Program-made: the position numbers and the translations under genes
Shown: one piece after another, positions 23,719-37,000 of the stretch
How positions within the stretch are numbered: position 1 is the first letter of the stretch
Layout: each line of letters starts with the position of its first letter
Assembly: GCA_902728285.1 (NCBI GenBank)
Contig: CACVBU010000498.1
Coordinates: 1,364,001-1,428,000, forward strand
Source of the DNA: Clytia hemisphaerica
Lineage: Eukaryota > Cnidaria > Hydrozoa > Leptothecata > Clytiidae
Direction of reading: 5' to 3'
DNA length: 64,000 nucleotides
Notes under the pieces: generated by a model
The model's input: the letters and a program-made list of their open reading frames with translations, nothing else
Database searches by the model: none
What the model was told of the DNA's origin: nothing

Positions 23719-25406
23719 TGTACTGACGATGACGATAGTCGAAAAGCTTTTACAATAAATTGAACAAATTTTTGTTTTCTTGATTTTTATCGAACATTAC
23801 TTTGCATGGCATTAATCATTCATCATGGCATAAACATCATTTTCAAAGTTTGCTAAAACTTCAATATTGGCGTAAAAAATTATTCACAAAATAGCATCAA
23901 ATATATACTCCGTTTTTTCAGCTTTTGTCAGTCGAGCACACTGTCATATTTTAAACGACAAAAAAATGAGTAATCACATCATTTAGCGCCACGCTAAACA
24001 AAAGAAAAAAAAGAAAGATCAAAGGCTTAAAACAAAAAGTACTTAAAACGTTCAATAACACGTCGTGGTGAAAACAAAAATACGATATTCGTTTAGCGGC
24101 TCTTATAAGGAACGCATTGATATATATTTCTGCTACCCCACAACTTGCAGTCGAAAAATTGAGCAAATAATTGAAAATATTTCTGCGGTGAAGTTTTTCA
24201 AATTTCCTTATAGAAATCTCATGTTTGGCACTCCTACGCGGTAGAAAAAGTGAAGAGATGAGAAATATGACGTAAACACGATGCAAGTAGTAATTATATT
24301 CCCAAGTGATTACGAAAAGTTATTCTTTCAACAATGGTAAGTTTTTTATTACGTCTATTAGGTTGACGTCTTTGCAGATTCCTGTGAGAGTTACTTTAAG
24401 AAGGTCATTGAAATGCGAATGAGTTCAAGGATATTATCTAAGGCCCTCTTTATATCACGATCAATAGGGGATAAAAGCTTGCTTTTTTATGCTTTCTCAC
24501 AAGCATTAATGTATATTAAGGCAACGTAAAAAGCTCGGTAAAATAGTGGGAAGAAATATTATTTTATCAGGTACGTATTATCCCTGTATCACGCGAGTGG
24601 TATTTTAGCTCTCCCGCCTCTCGCACCTCCCTGTGTCACAACAGAGGAAATATACCATATTACATCCCTGTCTCATGCGAGTGTGCAAGTGATGTTTTGC
24701 TTTCCTATCTCCCTTTCTCACAATGAAGGAAATACACATCATGTCCTTGTCGGAATACACATTACATCTCTGTCTTGTGCGAGTGGGATTTTTTACTTTC
24801 TCGTCACTTCTTACCGTGAAAAGCACAGCTTAAAATCATATATTTACGCTGTGCCGACGAATCGAGATTCTATTCATCGCGCAATCAGCAAAGACAAAAG
24901 TAACCATGACGACCATCCAAGATCTTGGATGAGCGTCATAGTCGATATTTTTATTCCCGTCGTTGAAAACACAACTTACAAAAAGTCATCAATGCTTTTT
25001 AAAAAGAGTCAGTGATAGAGAATCAAAACATAAAGTCCGTCTATTATTTCGATTCAATTAAAGTGACATTTCCATAATTAAAAGTTTAGTAATTACTGTT
25101 ATACATTTGGGGATCATGTAAAAGATTTCTTTCGAAATAAACTCATTTCAACTACACTTGGAGGTTTCTGGGGAATTCGTAAATAGTAAACTGCATACTG
25201 ATACAGTCTGCTAGACATTAATATGGTAATATTTGCTCTTCATCTTTGATTTTTTCTACAGTGATTAGATTGACACATGCGCGATAAAATTTCTATTATT
25301 TGTCTTCAGAGGTTACTATTTTCTTTGAAAACTTAACCTCTGATACTCAGGGTAGTCACTTCTGTCTTAATGACACGACTTAGAATACCGCTATTATTAC
25401 CATTTT

Positions 25407-25434
25407 CATCGACCTCTAACGTTAGAGGTCGATG
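25407..25434. repeat. Perfect 28 bp palindrome
   Basis: CATCGACCTCTAAC is followed at once by its exact reverse complement. A diverged half (AGTTAGAGGTTGATG) recurs at 25459-25473. No function can be assigned. Confidence 0.7.
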
Positions 25435-26201
25435 CCTATTTTCAATCACTCCACGCAAAGTTAGAGGTTGATGCCATTTTCAATTACTCCACGCGAAGTT
25501 TCATCCACCTAAAGCGGCAGATACGTAAGGTATTTGAGTACAGAATTTTCACCGGTTTGGGAACTGTAAAGATCTTCTAACCCCACATGATGGACATTTA
25601 AAAATGTTAGAAAGGTTTTGAAACGCTGTTGTGTGTCAACTGTTTTATATTTGATCGGTATTAAGATGCGGTTTTGCCAGTTGAAGATTAAAATAATTTG
25701 AATATATTGCTTTTCTTTCTAGATATTCCAAATGGACTTGCCGAATAATGGTACAGCTATCAAGTATCCCGGATCGAGAGGTCAACGCATCGTCATATTG
25801 CACATACAACATTAATTAGGAAAAGGTATTTCGTTCTCGAATGTTTCACCTGGTTTTATCGTCATCCTTTATACCATTTTAATATGTATCTTTTCTTCTA
25901 GTAAAATAATTTTGTCATTCACCCCTATTTAAGGTCGTTGACTTCTATCTGAAGATAAGCTCAATAATCTAATGAAGCCCTGAATATACCGCAAAATTAG
26001 TTTCATAATAATTTTTTTTAATTCATTCGTTGCCTTTTATAGGGACCACTGGGTGAACCGATAATCGAGATCGTTCTTAGATAGACATGACTCTTAATTG
26101 TCAACTTGACTAAAACACGACAGAAGAATCGTTTGCACACCATCGAAGCGCGAAGAACCCGATTGTATCCACGGAGATTATATATACAATTTTTTTTATT
26201 A

Positions 26202-26474
26202 CACCCCTATATCAGTGACCCGGTATCAGCTCCACTCAATGATGAATTAACCGGCGAAAGAAATTGCATAGAACCCAAATCAAAGATCTTATTGATGGTC
26301 CTACCGTCTTACCCCGGTCAGTCTCAGTTTTTTTAAGAACTCTTGAATATTAGTTGAAAGTCAATTTTTCCCTACCAGAGGAAGTTAAAAGATTATCACT
26401 TAGTGAGCTTTTGGAGATCCTATATTAAGACCCGGTGGGTTTCAAAACTTCACTGGGTCACTGAGAAAGGGGTG
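26202..26474. mobile_element. MITE, CACCCCTGT family, second full copy
   Basis: Begins CACCCCTATATCAGTGACCC and ends GGGTCACTGAGAAAGGGGTG. The flanks are TTA (left) and TTC (right), one mismatch from a TTA duplication. Confidence 0.65.
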
Positions 26475-28642
26475 TTCTATTATATATGAAATATAGAAAA
26501 TGTACTTCTATGCGTGTTAGTAAATGTTCCGGGACAATGTATATCATCCGTTTATGAATTGGGGAGAGAAAAACTCCATATTGAGTAAATAAGTCATTCT
26601 GAGGGGCTCAGATAGCCGATAGAACTTTCCAAAGGGGATAAACTTGAAAAATTTGGGGGGAAATGATGAAAATTTCGAGGAGTTAACAAAAGTACACGCC
26701 GTCGAAATTTTTCCCCAACCATTTAAAACCCCAAATTTTCTTCCCCGTTAACATATTTTGCACTAGAAATTTCCCGCTGTAGGTCCCCACCGGGTTCTGT
26801 GATACGAGAGTGTTGTGCAGATTATTATGTTCTTCTATTGCTCGCTTATCCTTCTGACATGTGATCTTCACAGCTTTGGTAAAAAAAAAACGCAAAGCAA
26901 AATGCTTGATGAGTTTTTTGTTCTTATAAAAAGTCTTCGTTTCTTGTTCCATCTTGATTCCAAAGAAGACAGGCCCTAAAAATGACATCGGAAAAATGAT
27001 CAAATTATATCTAATCTCACTAATTATGCCAATTAACTAAGTGTTAATAACATTTTCAAGTTTCAATTTATACCGTTGCAAAATCAATTTGCTTGCGTGC
27101 TCTCGAGTTTTTGGATATCGTGGGATTTGAAGATTTCTAGTGTTTTAATTGCTTTGATAGATTCAAAACACAAGTTACTCTGCGGTGGAACATTATGATG
27201 TTCTCATTCGATAGGTCTTTTTGCTTTTCTTTTTTGTATAGAGATGACTTGAAAAGATCGCTCAGTACTCGACTGTTTGTTCCGCTTCTGTTTACATTTT
27301 TCTGCTCGCTGCTTCGCTGCTCCCCATGCTCAACCATTTTTTTGCTGTAACATTGTGCTTCAAATGTCCACGAGAATTAATCAGTTCCATGTTAGTCATA
27401 GTATATTCTCATTGGCATGTCTCACTCACTAAATCTTCTGTAAGAAACTCAATGTTGGTATCATCAGTTTTTAGCACGTTTTGGCGGCGGCGCAAGGATT
27501 ACTCTTTGAAAAATTACTTTCGGCGCATGCAATATCCATATATAGGGTACTGGGTTCAGTAGGGTTTCGGTAGAGCAGCGTATAAAACTGTCCAGACACT
27601 GTCAGACTGTGTGTGTAAAACACACTGTCATTCATTGTACATTTGATTGAACCAATTGAAGATGTCATCCATTTCTGACGACAATCGTATAAGGTTTGAT
27701 CCAATATCAGTAGTTTAATAGTTATTCATTCAGTAGCAAACAATGTCCCTCAACTAAATCTAGTTTTAGTTTTGAGCAACTACGTTAAAAAGATATTAAC
27801 CAAGCAAAAATCTTGTGAGCTGTTTGTTGTTTGTGAAACCTTTAAACTGTGTAGACTGGCAGTGCAAACGGGTGCAAACGGGACTTTCGATTTCTCGCTT
27901 TCACAAGTGCTCTGTGTAAAATGCACGAAAGTTAAAAAAAATATCACGAAAAAAATCTGAAGAAACAACATGAACATGAATCTGAATCATGAACATGAAT
28001 ATTTTTCTGGCGAGCAAGTCCGCTACGTGAAGCAACAAAAGCCCCTGCGGGGCAAAAAGTAAAAATTTGTCCGCTTATTTTGGGTGACACTGGAAACGAA
28101 ATTTGCCTTGGGATCGGCTTTCACAAAAAAGAAGATTTAATAGTATCTTTCTATGATTCGAACTAATTCCCAGTCTCCGTCCCGAATGGATAATTCGAAT
28201 CTCTCTGTAATTCGACCAACAACGAACATATCAGGTGGTATTTCTAGCAGATTTCTAGGGGTTCCTTAAGCTTGGTTCCCACTAGGCGATAAGAAGCGAT
28301 AGAAACCGATAGAAAACGATAGAAATATGAAGAAACAAATGTTAAAATAAAATTTTATTGAGGAAAATCTATGAGTAGAATAAAATGAATTCAAGAACAT
28401 CAAAGGACGATTGGCTTGCGATTTTAGTAACTTTATTTAGTTCCTTGAGTTTTACCTATATTTCGATGTCGTGAGTTTTCAAGTTTTTGGCTAAGCTGAG
28501 ACTTTAGCTCACCAGAGGAAAACAGCAAAAACAACAGAGCCATCTTCAGGATGCATGCATCAGCGATACGATCTCGTTCAATTCAAGGGATTTGATAAAA
28601 TCAATTAATTTTGTATACTGTAGTAGCATCAAATCATCACAA

Positions 28643-28881
28643 CACACCTGTGCCACAGATCCACTGAAAAGTTTGGCAAAAATTTCGTCCCCGGTGGGAA
28701 AAAAACCGGTAATTTCAGCCCCACTGGGAAATTGACTTTGTTTAAAAATTTCAATCCAAAACCATCCCCGGTGGATTTCTTAACCTTGGAACAATAGAAT
28801 TGCTTTCCCTATTGGGATTCCAATAGGAATTTTTACCCCCACTCAGCAAAAAAGTTGCACCAGGGCTGTGAAACAGGGGTG
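28643..28881. mobile_element. MITE, CACCCCTGT family, third full copy
   Basis: Left end CACACCTGTGCCACAG, right end CTGTGAAACAGGGGTG, and the internal CCCCGGTGG and CCCACTGGG motifs of the family. No clear target duplication. Partial or decayed relatives: a left end at 7012-7100, a left end at 18886-19090, and a decayed copy at about 26600-26815. Confidence 0.6.
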
Positions 28882-29836
28882 TATCATAGCTACATCAAAA
28901 ATTACCGACTCGACAAAATAAAGAGGTGAAGGAACAAGATAAATTTTAGACACCAAAAGCAAATTTTTTTATAAGAATACCCTATATGTGGAAAATGTCA
29001 CGTTTTTCCATCTCCAGGGGGTAAAAAACTGATTTTTGTCCACCGTCACTTTAGGTATGCAAATAATTTTCCCAATCATTCTTTTCCCAGGGGATATCCA
29101 CACATCTCCAAGAAAAGGTGAAAAGCTTCGTCCACCCCCTGTATACAAATTGAATTTGTACCTTTTTTTGAGATTTTTTTCTTCAATTTGATGACGTCAG
29201 TGGACGAATTTGAGCAGAAAATTTCATGAAATTAACTAGTTCTTGAAATATTCAATTTTCTTGTTTTATGACGTCGTCACAAATGGCCTCAAAAACAGGT
29301 CTAAAGCAAAATCTCAAAAAAGGCATAAATTGAATTTTAGTAACAGCCACTTTCATTTTCTACATCGGAATACGCTTCTTTTGATGTTTGATTCATTATA
29401 CTAGGGGGAACTGCTCCCGAAAAATTACCGAAAAATTGGACATGCATTAATTTATCAGAGCAATCTAAGCTACGACCAGACAGCACCTTTATAAGAACTT
29501 TGCATCTATAATCAAGAATATGTTTATATCTTGAAGAAAAACCTGATCAAAAGAACAAAAAAATATGCATTTGGGAATTTCCAGGGGGGGGGGTGGGGCA
29601 GACACCGAGTCACACACAAGGGATGGGCACACACCAGGGGGGATTTTCCAGTTATCATCAGATTGCACCGTCATCGAAAAAAGTGCGATATGATAACATA
29701 TGTTTTTCTTCTGGAAAACACAGACAAAAGAAACGTTTATCTACCTTATTTCAAATTATGGGCAAGCTAAATTAAAGGCAAACATCAAGTTTTTTTCAAA
29801 GGTAATAATTTTTATGGAATATTTAGAAGATTAAAC

Positions 29837-29915
29837 AACATACAAATATAACTCAGGAAAGAAGTTAACATATTTAAATTGTATAAAAAAACGACAAACA
29901 AAAATTGCTATTAAA
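29837..29915 (-). other. Probable 3' UTR segment of complete mosaic gene, duplicated at 12892
   Basis: Begins about 68 bp after the TAA at 29983-29985 in the direction of transcription. Its match at 12892-12969 is the only strong link between the gene and the intergenic region. No clear AATAAA was placed. Confidence 0.5.
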
Positions 29916-29982
29916 TAAAAAAATTTGTATTTGTGATGTTCTTGTGACTTTTTTTGATAGCATGAGACGGGGTATTCACCGT

Positions 29983-31098
29983 TTAGTTCGATGGGATCGG
30001 CTTGTACATAGATTGCTGAAACGTAAAAAAATTAAATAAATATCAAACGTGATATAATGGTATCTTTAGGAAAAGAGTATCAATATGCAAAATCCTAAGC
30101 ATTTCTTACCAACATCTCACGCGATAAAATGGTTTGAAATGTAAGAAATATTTGAGTTTTTCGCAAAGTTTGGTTCAATGTAGGAATATAAAATTATTCT
30201 GTAGATGATCAGCTGTAATATATGATACTTACATATGTTCCACAGTCAACTTCATAAAATCGAAGATCGTCAATAGCATGATCAGAATATCGAGTCAATG
30301 CTTGTCCTTCAAAGGTGAGCTGAAAAATGAAAAAAATTTAAATTCATTTAAAACCGAAGACGCTGCTAATAATTTTATGAAAACATCAACCCTTTAGAAA
30401 GCATACACTGAGATAACACGGGGCTTATCGTAGCTATAATTATCGATATTTGGATTGGAAAGTTATCAAAAGTCAAAACACACAAAGAAAACTTTTTCCA
30501 AACCCGGATCTACTTATATCCAATACAAGCATAAAATGATGAACGGAGAAAAAATTACCGTAAATGGCGCAGAAGCTGTAGTATTGTACAACGCAAGTTT
30601 CCAGCTTTGATCGACACGGTTATGGTTCAATATTACATTATTATTTTCAGTCACTTTAAGGAAGCCCATGGTACCACCAACGTTGTCAGTTGCTGATTCC
30701 GCCCATGAATAATAGTAAAATCCAATGCATAGATATTTCCCTGGAATATTACTCATGGAAAAGCTTTCAGTTTTGTCTACGTCGTTCTTGATATCATCAT
30801 AATACGGCACACTATTTACGTCGTATGAACTTTCAAAGTAGGCATAATGAGTACCTGAAAGACAGGAAATAAATTAGAAATCATGCAAGAACATTTTCGT
30901 TTTCGCAAAAGAAAAACTTTTTGTAATGTAAGTGATGTCTCTAAGATGAAAACTTACCTTGCTGAGGTGCTGCAGGGCCAGTGTTTGCAGTACTTGTTAG
31001 ATCAGTATCAAGCAGCCAACGTCGCGGTTCGTCATTCGGAGTTTCAAACATGGTAAAATTACTACAATAGCCGTCATCGAAAGTGCAATCTTCTGGCG
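29983..31098 (-). other. MAM domain 3 and C-terminus of complete mosaic gene (exons 22-25)
   Basis: Residues about 1479-1663. It opens APEDCTFDDGYCSNF and has the STANTGPAAP signature, a YLCIGFYYYSWAES strand and the closing HAIDDLRFYEVDCG. A last 33 bp exon adds QSMYKPIPSN and TAA. The terminal exon is short and rests only on a good acceptor (TTTCAG), the matching phase and the stop, so the exact C-terminus is less certain than the rest. Confidence 0.78.
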
Positions 31099-34000
31099 CT
31101 GAAAGAAACATGACAAATCCATTTTAATCAAATTGAAAATACAATGGAAGTAGAGTGTTTTTTTTTTGTTTTTGTTTGCTTTTCAATAAACTTCTTTATT
31201 GCACAATAAAAAATCAGCAGATTATATTATCTTTCTTAATACAGTGTGTTCCGCAAAAAAGTAAAATCGAATTATGAAAAAACGTTAAGGTCAATCAACT
31301 TAAACTTTAGAGTTGGAGATTTAAAATAGTCCAGATGAAAAACTTTCAAAGCAAAAAGTTAATCAAAGTCAATGTCTCCTCAATGAAAAGCTGTTTGAAT
31401 ATTATTCTTTCAGCAATGGAAGGAATATGAATTTTTTTCTTTCTGTTGCATATAAAATCAACTTCTTGGACATTTCTACCTTTTGCAAATTAACGTTAGT
31501 TGAGTTAGATTATTTTGGAATAACTCATTCCATCTTCAATGTTAAAAAGTTGCACCCTTGTGTAAGACTTGATAACTCTGGAGTAAAACCTTCTGAAGTA
31601 GATCGTAATAATTGAGAGCTGAGCAGCTATGCTTTCAGCTAAACTAAAAATTAAAGTTACTGGTTCAGTCAACTACCTTACTTTATTAGTATACTTTTTT
31701 GGGACACTGTAGATCTGATTATAATATAAACAAACAAAAAAGTGGAACATGAGGGAAACTTACTTCTGCAGAAATAATAACAATCAGCAGTTTGATTTTC
31801 GTACATCGAAGTTGTGTTGTGAAGATCCACACATTCCTTTCCACCATTCTCTATACCCGTACAATTACGTGTTCTCATCGAAGTTCCAGTTCCTCCACAA
31901 GCCACAGAACAATTCGACCAATCAGTCCAGTTAGTCCAATTACCATCTCTAACTACGCACTCTTGAGTGCAGTTTTGAATTTCAGTTTGATTTAAGGCGA
32001 AGGTCTGAAAAAATATCGGACATTCGACATTCGCATTTGGACATTCTGATTGGAGACATGTTCTATTTCGAGTTCTATTCCCCTCTGTACAGGGCACTGC
32101 GTTGTCACAACCACTCCAGTTACTCCAGTTACCCCAGTATGCATCCTCTAAAAGATGAAAGTAAAGAAAAGATCGGTGAGAGGGCTCAGTACTAATAATG
32201 GAAATATTTAGGCTCTTTCAACAAATCGTACTGAAATTTCAAACTAAAAATCTCAGAATTAACATACTTCAGATATTCCCTATTCACGGGAAAAGCTAAC
32301 AAAACGATTCTTCTTCTCATCGAGATCTTAACGTCCCGTGATCCATTTAATATTTTATCGGTATACTCTTAGGTTCCAAATAAACGGGCCCCCCCGCTTG
32401 TAATTTTTCGAAAATTTTCCAACCCCCCCGGACCTTATTAGGACCCCCCCGTTTATTAATCTCTAAGAATATTTTCAGCTGTCGAAGAGAAGGCCCCTTA
32501 TTTTGCTCTAAATAGCCTGATTTTAGCCTATTTTTACCTTATTTTTGGGTTTCGGAAGTACAATTTCCAACCCCCCCGGCAATTAGGTCCCCCCGTTTAT
32601 TAAAATCTAGAAAATTTTCCAACCCCCCCCGTTTATTCGAACCCCCCGTTTATTTGGAACCTAAGAGTAACTAGGTCACAGTGTGGATTAAACCACACTG
32701 AAACGACCGCCTTCCATCACGCATCACGCTCGCAAAAGAGCGCGCCCACATTATTAACGCCTACTCTTAGGTGCCAAATAAACGGCCCCCCCCCCCCGCT
32801 TGTTAATTTTTCGATTTTTTCCAACCCCCCCGGACCTTATTAGGACCCCCCCCGTTTATTAATTTTTGAAAAAATTCCCAGCTACCAAAAGGAAAGTTCC
32901 TTGTTTTAATCTAAAAAGCCTAAATTTAGTCTATTTTGACCCTTTTTAAGGTCCATTTTCCACCCCCCGGTAATTAGGTCCCCCCCGTTTATTTAATTTG
33001 AAAATTTTTTCGAAAAAAAAAGAGAATAACCTGGCTAACCTAGTTAAAAAACCCGAAAGTAAATGGTAGACAAAGTAATGAGCCAAGGCAAAACGAGATT
33101 AGCGTACCACTATGAAAGAAACCGCCTCCGGCGGTCGATAATATATCGATCTCATACCTCCACAAACTTCATAGATTGAGATAAAGTAACAAAAGTTGTG
33201 AAAATATATATTACAGAACTTACGCTGGCAGCAAGGTAAACCACAAGAAACAGAGTCAGTATCGTTAAGCCCTAATCCGCCTTTCAATTTAAGACAAGCA
33301 CCACCACCATTTTCGGGTGGAGGATTGGTGCATTCCCTTGAACGAGTTTTATTCTTGTCTTTTCCACAAGTACCATCACATACAGTCCATGCAGTCCATT
33401 CAGTCCAATTACCACTTTCTAAAATGAAATTGTTCGAAATATTTTGGAATCCCACATTTCAACAATCTTTGAAAATTAAAATAGCAAATATAAAAGGTAG
33501 ATACTTACGAGGACATGGATGAGTATTACATGTAACCGATTTGGATTCATACAAAACACGATCTCCGTTTTCATTTGTACATTTGTCTCCATCGTTAACA
33601 GGTGCTGAATCGTTGCAGAATCTTTCCATTGTCAAATAACCAGTATCACAACTCGCATCACATGAACTGTTATACCAAATAGACCAATTTCCAGGAACTG
33701 AAATAGTGTGAAAATCAAATTCAAATATGAAATATGAAATTGAAGAAGGAAAATCCTGGTATGAAAATTCAAAGCGATAAACAAAAGAGTATCTAATATA
33801 AATAACTTACTTGGACAGGAAGAGTCGTCACAATGAACATTATACATGTAATCATAATATTGATTTATGACGTTTCTTTCAGTATCAGTGCAGTTTGTAC
33901 CATTTCCAAGGGCTGAAGGATTATTACAATACCGAGTTCGATTCAAAACACCGGTTGTATCACTTATACCACACGATGTACAAATTGTAGTGTTGACCCA

Positions 34001-37000
34001 TCCACTCCAGCTTCCATTGATGTGACATTCTGATACACAAGATTTCGTGAATATTTCAGTATCATTGTTTCCAGTACCGTCTATGTTTTCACACCAATTA
34101 CCACCTCCTTGCGGAACAGGGTCGATACATTCTCTTGTAACAACTTTTGTTTGGTTTGAAGTACATGAACATTCAGTTTCGTTGACAACTTTCCATCCTC
34201 CGTGTACTATACGGATAAGAAGCGAAGTAAGTTAAAATTCATGGTGCTTTTACAACGCTAGTTACCTGCTTATAGAAACCGACATTTATGAAAGGTTACA
34301 GAGAATGACGGTCAAATAAAAAACAATTACGTAGATAATATCTCAGTTTACACGTTTTTCATTGGCATCTTATTTTGTGTTTTAACACTCCTGAAAGACC
34401 GTTACTTACATCTGCAAGACTCTCTTTCCTTATCCAGCCACGTTTTGCATTCTGTAGTATAATTTCGAACAGCTCCAGGCTCTTCCCCTCCTTCACAAAA
34501 TACATCCGTTCCATTGCATCCAAAATTTGTGCAGACTTGTTCCCATGTCCAGTTACCGACACCACATTCCGCTGAACATGATGTTATGTTCTTGACATCC
34601 ACCCATGTCCCATTGGCTAAAAAGAAAAATAAGAAAGTAGTTAAATATATCTGTTAACTTGGAAAAAATGAGAGGGTGACGTAATTGAATCATCAGGATA
34701 GTGATTTTAAGGTTATGCTGAATAACGAATAATAATAATTGCTCACTAGCACAACAGCCAGGACCACCACATTCAGATTCAAATGTAGAACGAGAAGTAT
34801 TGAGCATTAAACAGAGGTCAGCACCAACTTCCGGCACAGGATTTGTACATCCACGTGATCTGTATTGAGTTCCATTTGGACATTGCGATGAACATTCCCA
34901 AGAAGACCATGTTGTCCAGTTTCCTGAAGAAAAAAATCAATATTTTAAAATAACGGGAAAGGTAAAATTTGATTGGTCTGTTAGAAAAGATTTCAAATTA
35001 TTCCATTGCTGGCAGAATACAATCATTGTTATTAATATAGGTGAATTCAAATCTGAATTCCAAGAGTCAAGGTATGACTTGGTGCCGTAGTATAGTGGTA
35101 GTCGACCTTGGCTTCTGTGCAGGCGGCCAGGGTTCGATTCCCACTCACGGCAGTTCACTTGGCAAGTGAACGTTCCTTCGCCCGGGTCAACCCATGCCAT
35201 GTGAGGGGAATTGGGTAGTCAGTTCAAGGTGCTGACGGGACGCTCATTAGTAAGCGTCTATAGTTGCGAGAAAAGGCCTCTAAAGCCTCCTGCAACTCAA
35301 CCAAATAGATAGATAGATAGATAGATAGATATATTCTTACCAGGACAAGGAAGGTTGGTGCAGTTTTCAGTTTTCATGGCATCACCTGGACAATCTAAAC
35401 CACCATTAGCTGGTGCGGGGTTGTTACAAAGACGTTGGAATCGTTTTGTACCATTACCACAACTAACGGAACAAGAAGTCAATGGTTGCCATTCACTCCA
35501 TGAACCATTCACTAAACCATGAAAAAAAGGATAAGTTTCGGGTTAACATTTGGTTTAAGAAAGAATTGCCTTACTTGAGCTAGGTTGTTTAAGATAGGTA
35601 CTACTTTAAAGGGAGTTTTGAGTTTGTTTCAATCATGAATTTTTATTTTGTTATCTTTTAAAACTTTCCATATTTCGATAGTTAGTTTATACTTTCTCGA
35701 GGCAAGAGTTACTTACCTGGGCACTTGATGTGAAGGTTACAGAGATAAGATTGTGTGGCGTTTCCTGGGCATGGTTCCTGGATACAAGTTCTGTTCCTGG
35801 TTTGTTTCAACTCTGTCACACCGTCATCACATGGGGCACTACATTCTCCCCAATCACTCCATATTGACCAGCCAGTTGTTACTAGAATGAAATAAGACGT
35901 GGGTCAAGCATCAAGTTAGATTCTTGCTTGTCAAGAGCTTATAGAATTAAAGATTGACATACAAGAACGCAAGGGGGAGTGGCTACATATTATTGTATGT
36001 TGTACATCATTAAAATACAATGTGCAATACCTGTAAGACATTCTCCAGCATAACATGGTTCCTCTCTTCTATCTTGTAAAGCATACATGGTCAGATTGTA
36101 TAATTTCTTTTCCATAGGGCATTGTTTACCTCCTCCAAGAGGGACAGGGTTGGTGCAGTTTCTAAGGGAAACTTTAGTTCCATTACCACATTCTACAGAG
36201 CATTCAACAGCAACGGCCCATGCATTCCAACCACCATCACCTAAAACCGTCACCAACAAATAGTCACAATAGCAAAGTAATATGTCAACCAAGATATCAA
36301 TTTAGTTGATGGAAATCTACATGCAAATATGTTTTTAGTTTCTCTTTTCTTTTCAAATATGATCTTTGAAGTATTTTTGACTGGTAGATTAAAAAAGCTT
36401 TTTCATGAAACTAACTTACGGTCACAGATGATGTCATTGCACGTTTGCACATCCATATCGATCATACTTCGTTCAGTGGAGCTTCCATTCAACAGACATT
36501 GTAAACCGTTTCCCATGGGTGGTGGGTTGTGGCACTCTCGGTAGCGTGTCTTGTTTCCACCGCCACAGGATTTGTCGCATGGTCCCCATTCAGTCCAAGC
36601 AGACCATTCTCCATTACCTATGGTAAAATAGTTAACAATATATCGATCGAATGATTGAGGACAAGAGGTGTATATATAGCAAGAAAAGTCAGCTCCTTTT
36701 GTTGGTGTACAAAATATACCGGGTGTCTCTGAAAAAACTTCCCCTGTTTGATTCAATATTTTTAGCAAATGGAAATGGAAATACGAAATTTATTCAGGTT
36801 TTCAAAATTTGGGCGATACAAAAGTAGTAAAACTTACGATCGCAATCTTTGATTTTACAAGTTTGGTTTTGCATGTGCTCCCCCATGCACCAACTGCCAC
36901 CGTTCATTGGTGCAGGGTTTGTGCAATATCTCGTCCTATTTTGTTTGCCCATTCCACAGGCTTGGTCACACATACCCCAAGATGACCATTCAGTGTAACG

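Larger units (their letters stand above)
10006..29982. other. About 20 kb between the two mosaic genes: no supported gene
   Basis: Only short, unconserved ORFs in AT-rich sequence, none with recognisable domains or a chain of compatible splice sites. It holds MITEs and foldbacks (10664, 17203, 17939, 18517, 19365, 20995, 22494, 23495, 26202, 28643), the duplicated 78 bp block, a thrice-repeated ATCAGGGCTTGGGCCACTA-like unit (15245-15320), and about three diverged ~100 bp direct repeats (CATCCCTGTCTCATGCGAGTG type) at 24570-24800. The rest shows nothing I can name. Confidence 0.7.

Noticed and set aside
23951..24286. 111-codon hydrophobic minus-strand frame
   Set aside because: AT-rich, no recognisable domain, no compatible upstream or downstream exons. 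Phe/Leu/Ile-rich composition is expected from T-rich sequence.
25728..25815. Short plus-strand stretch after a good TTTCTTTCTAG acceptor (MDLPNNGTAIKYPGSRGQR)
   Set aside because: Only 27 codons before a stop and no partner exon. Too little to call a gene.
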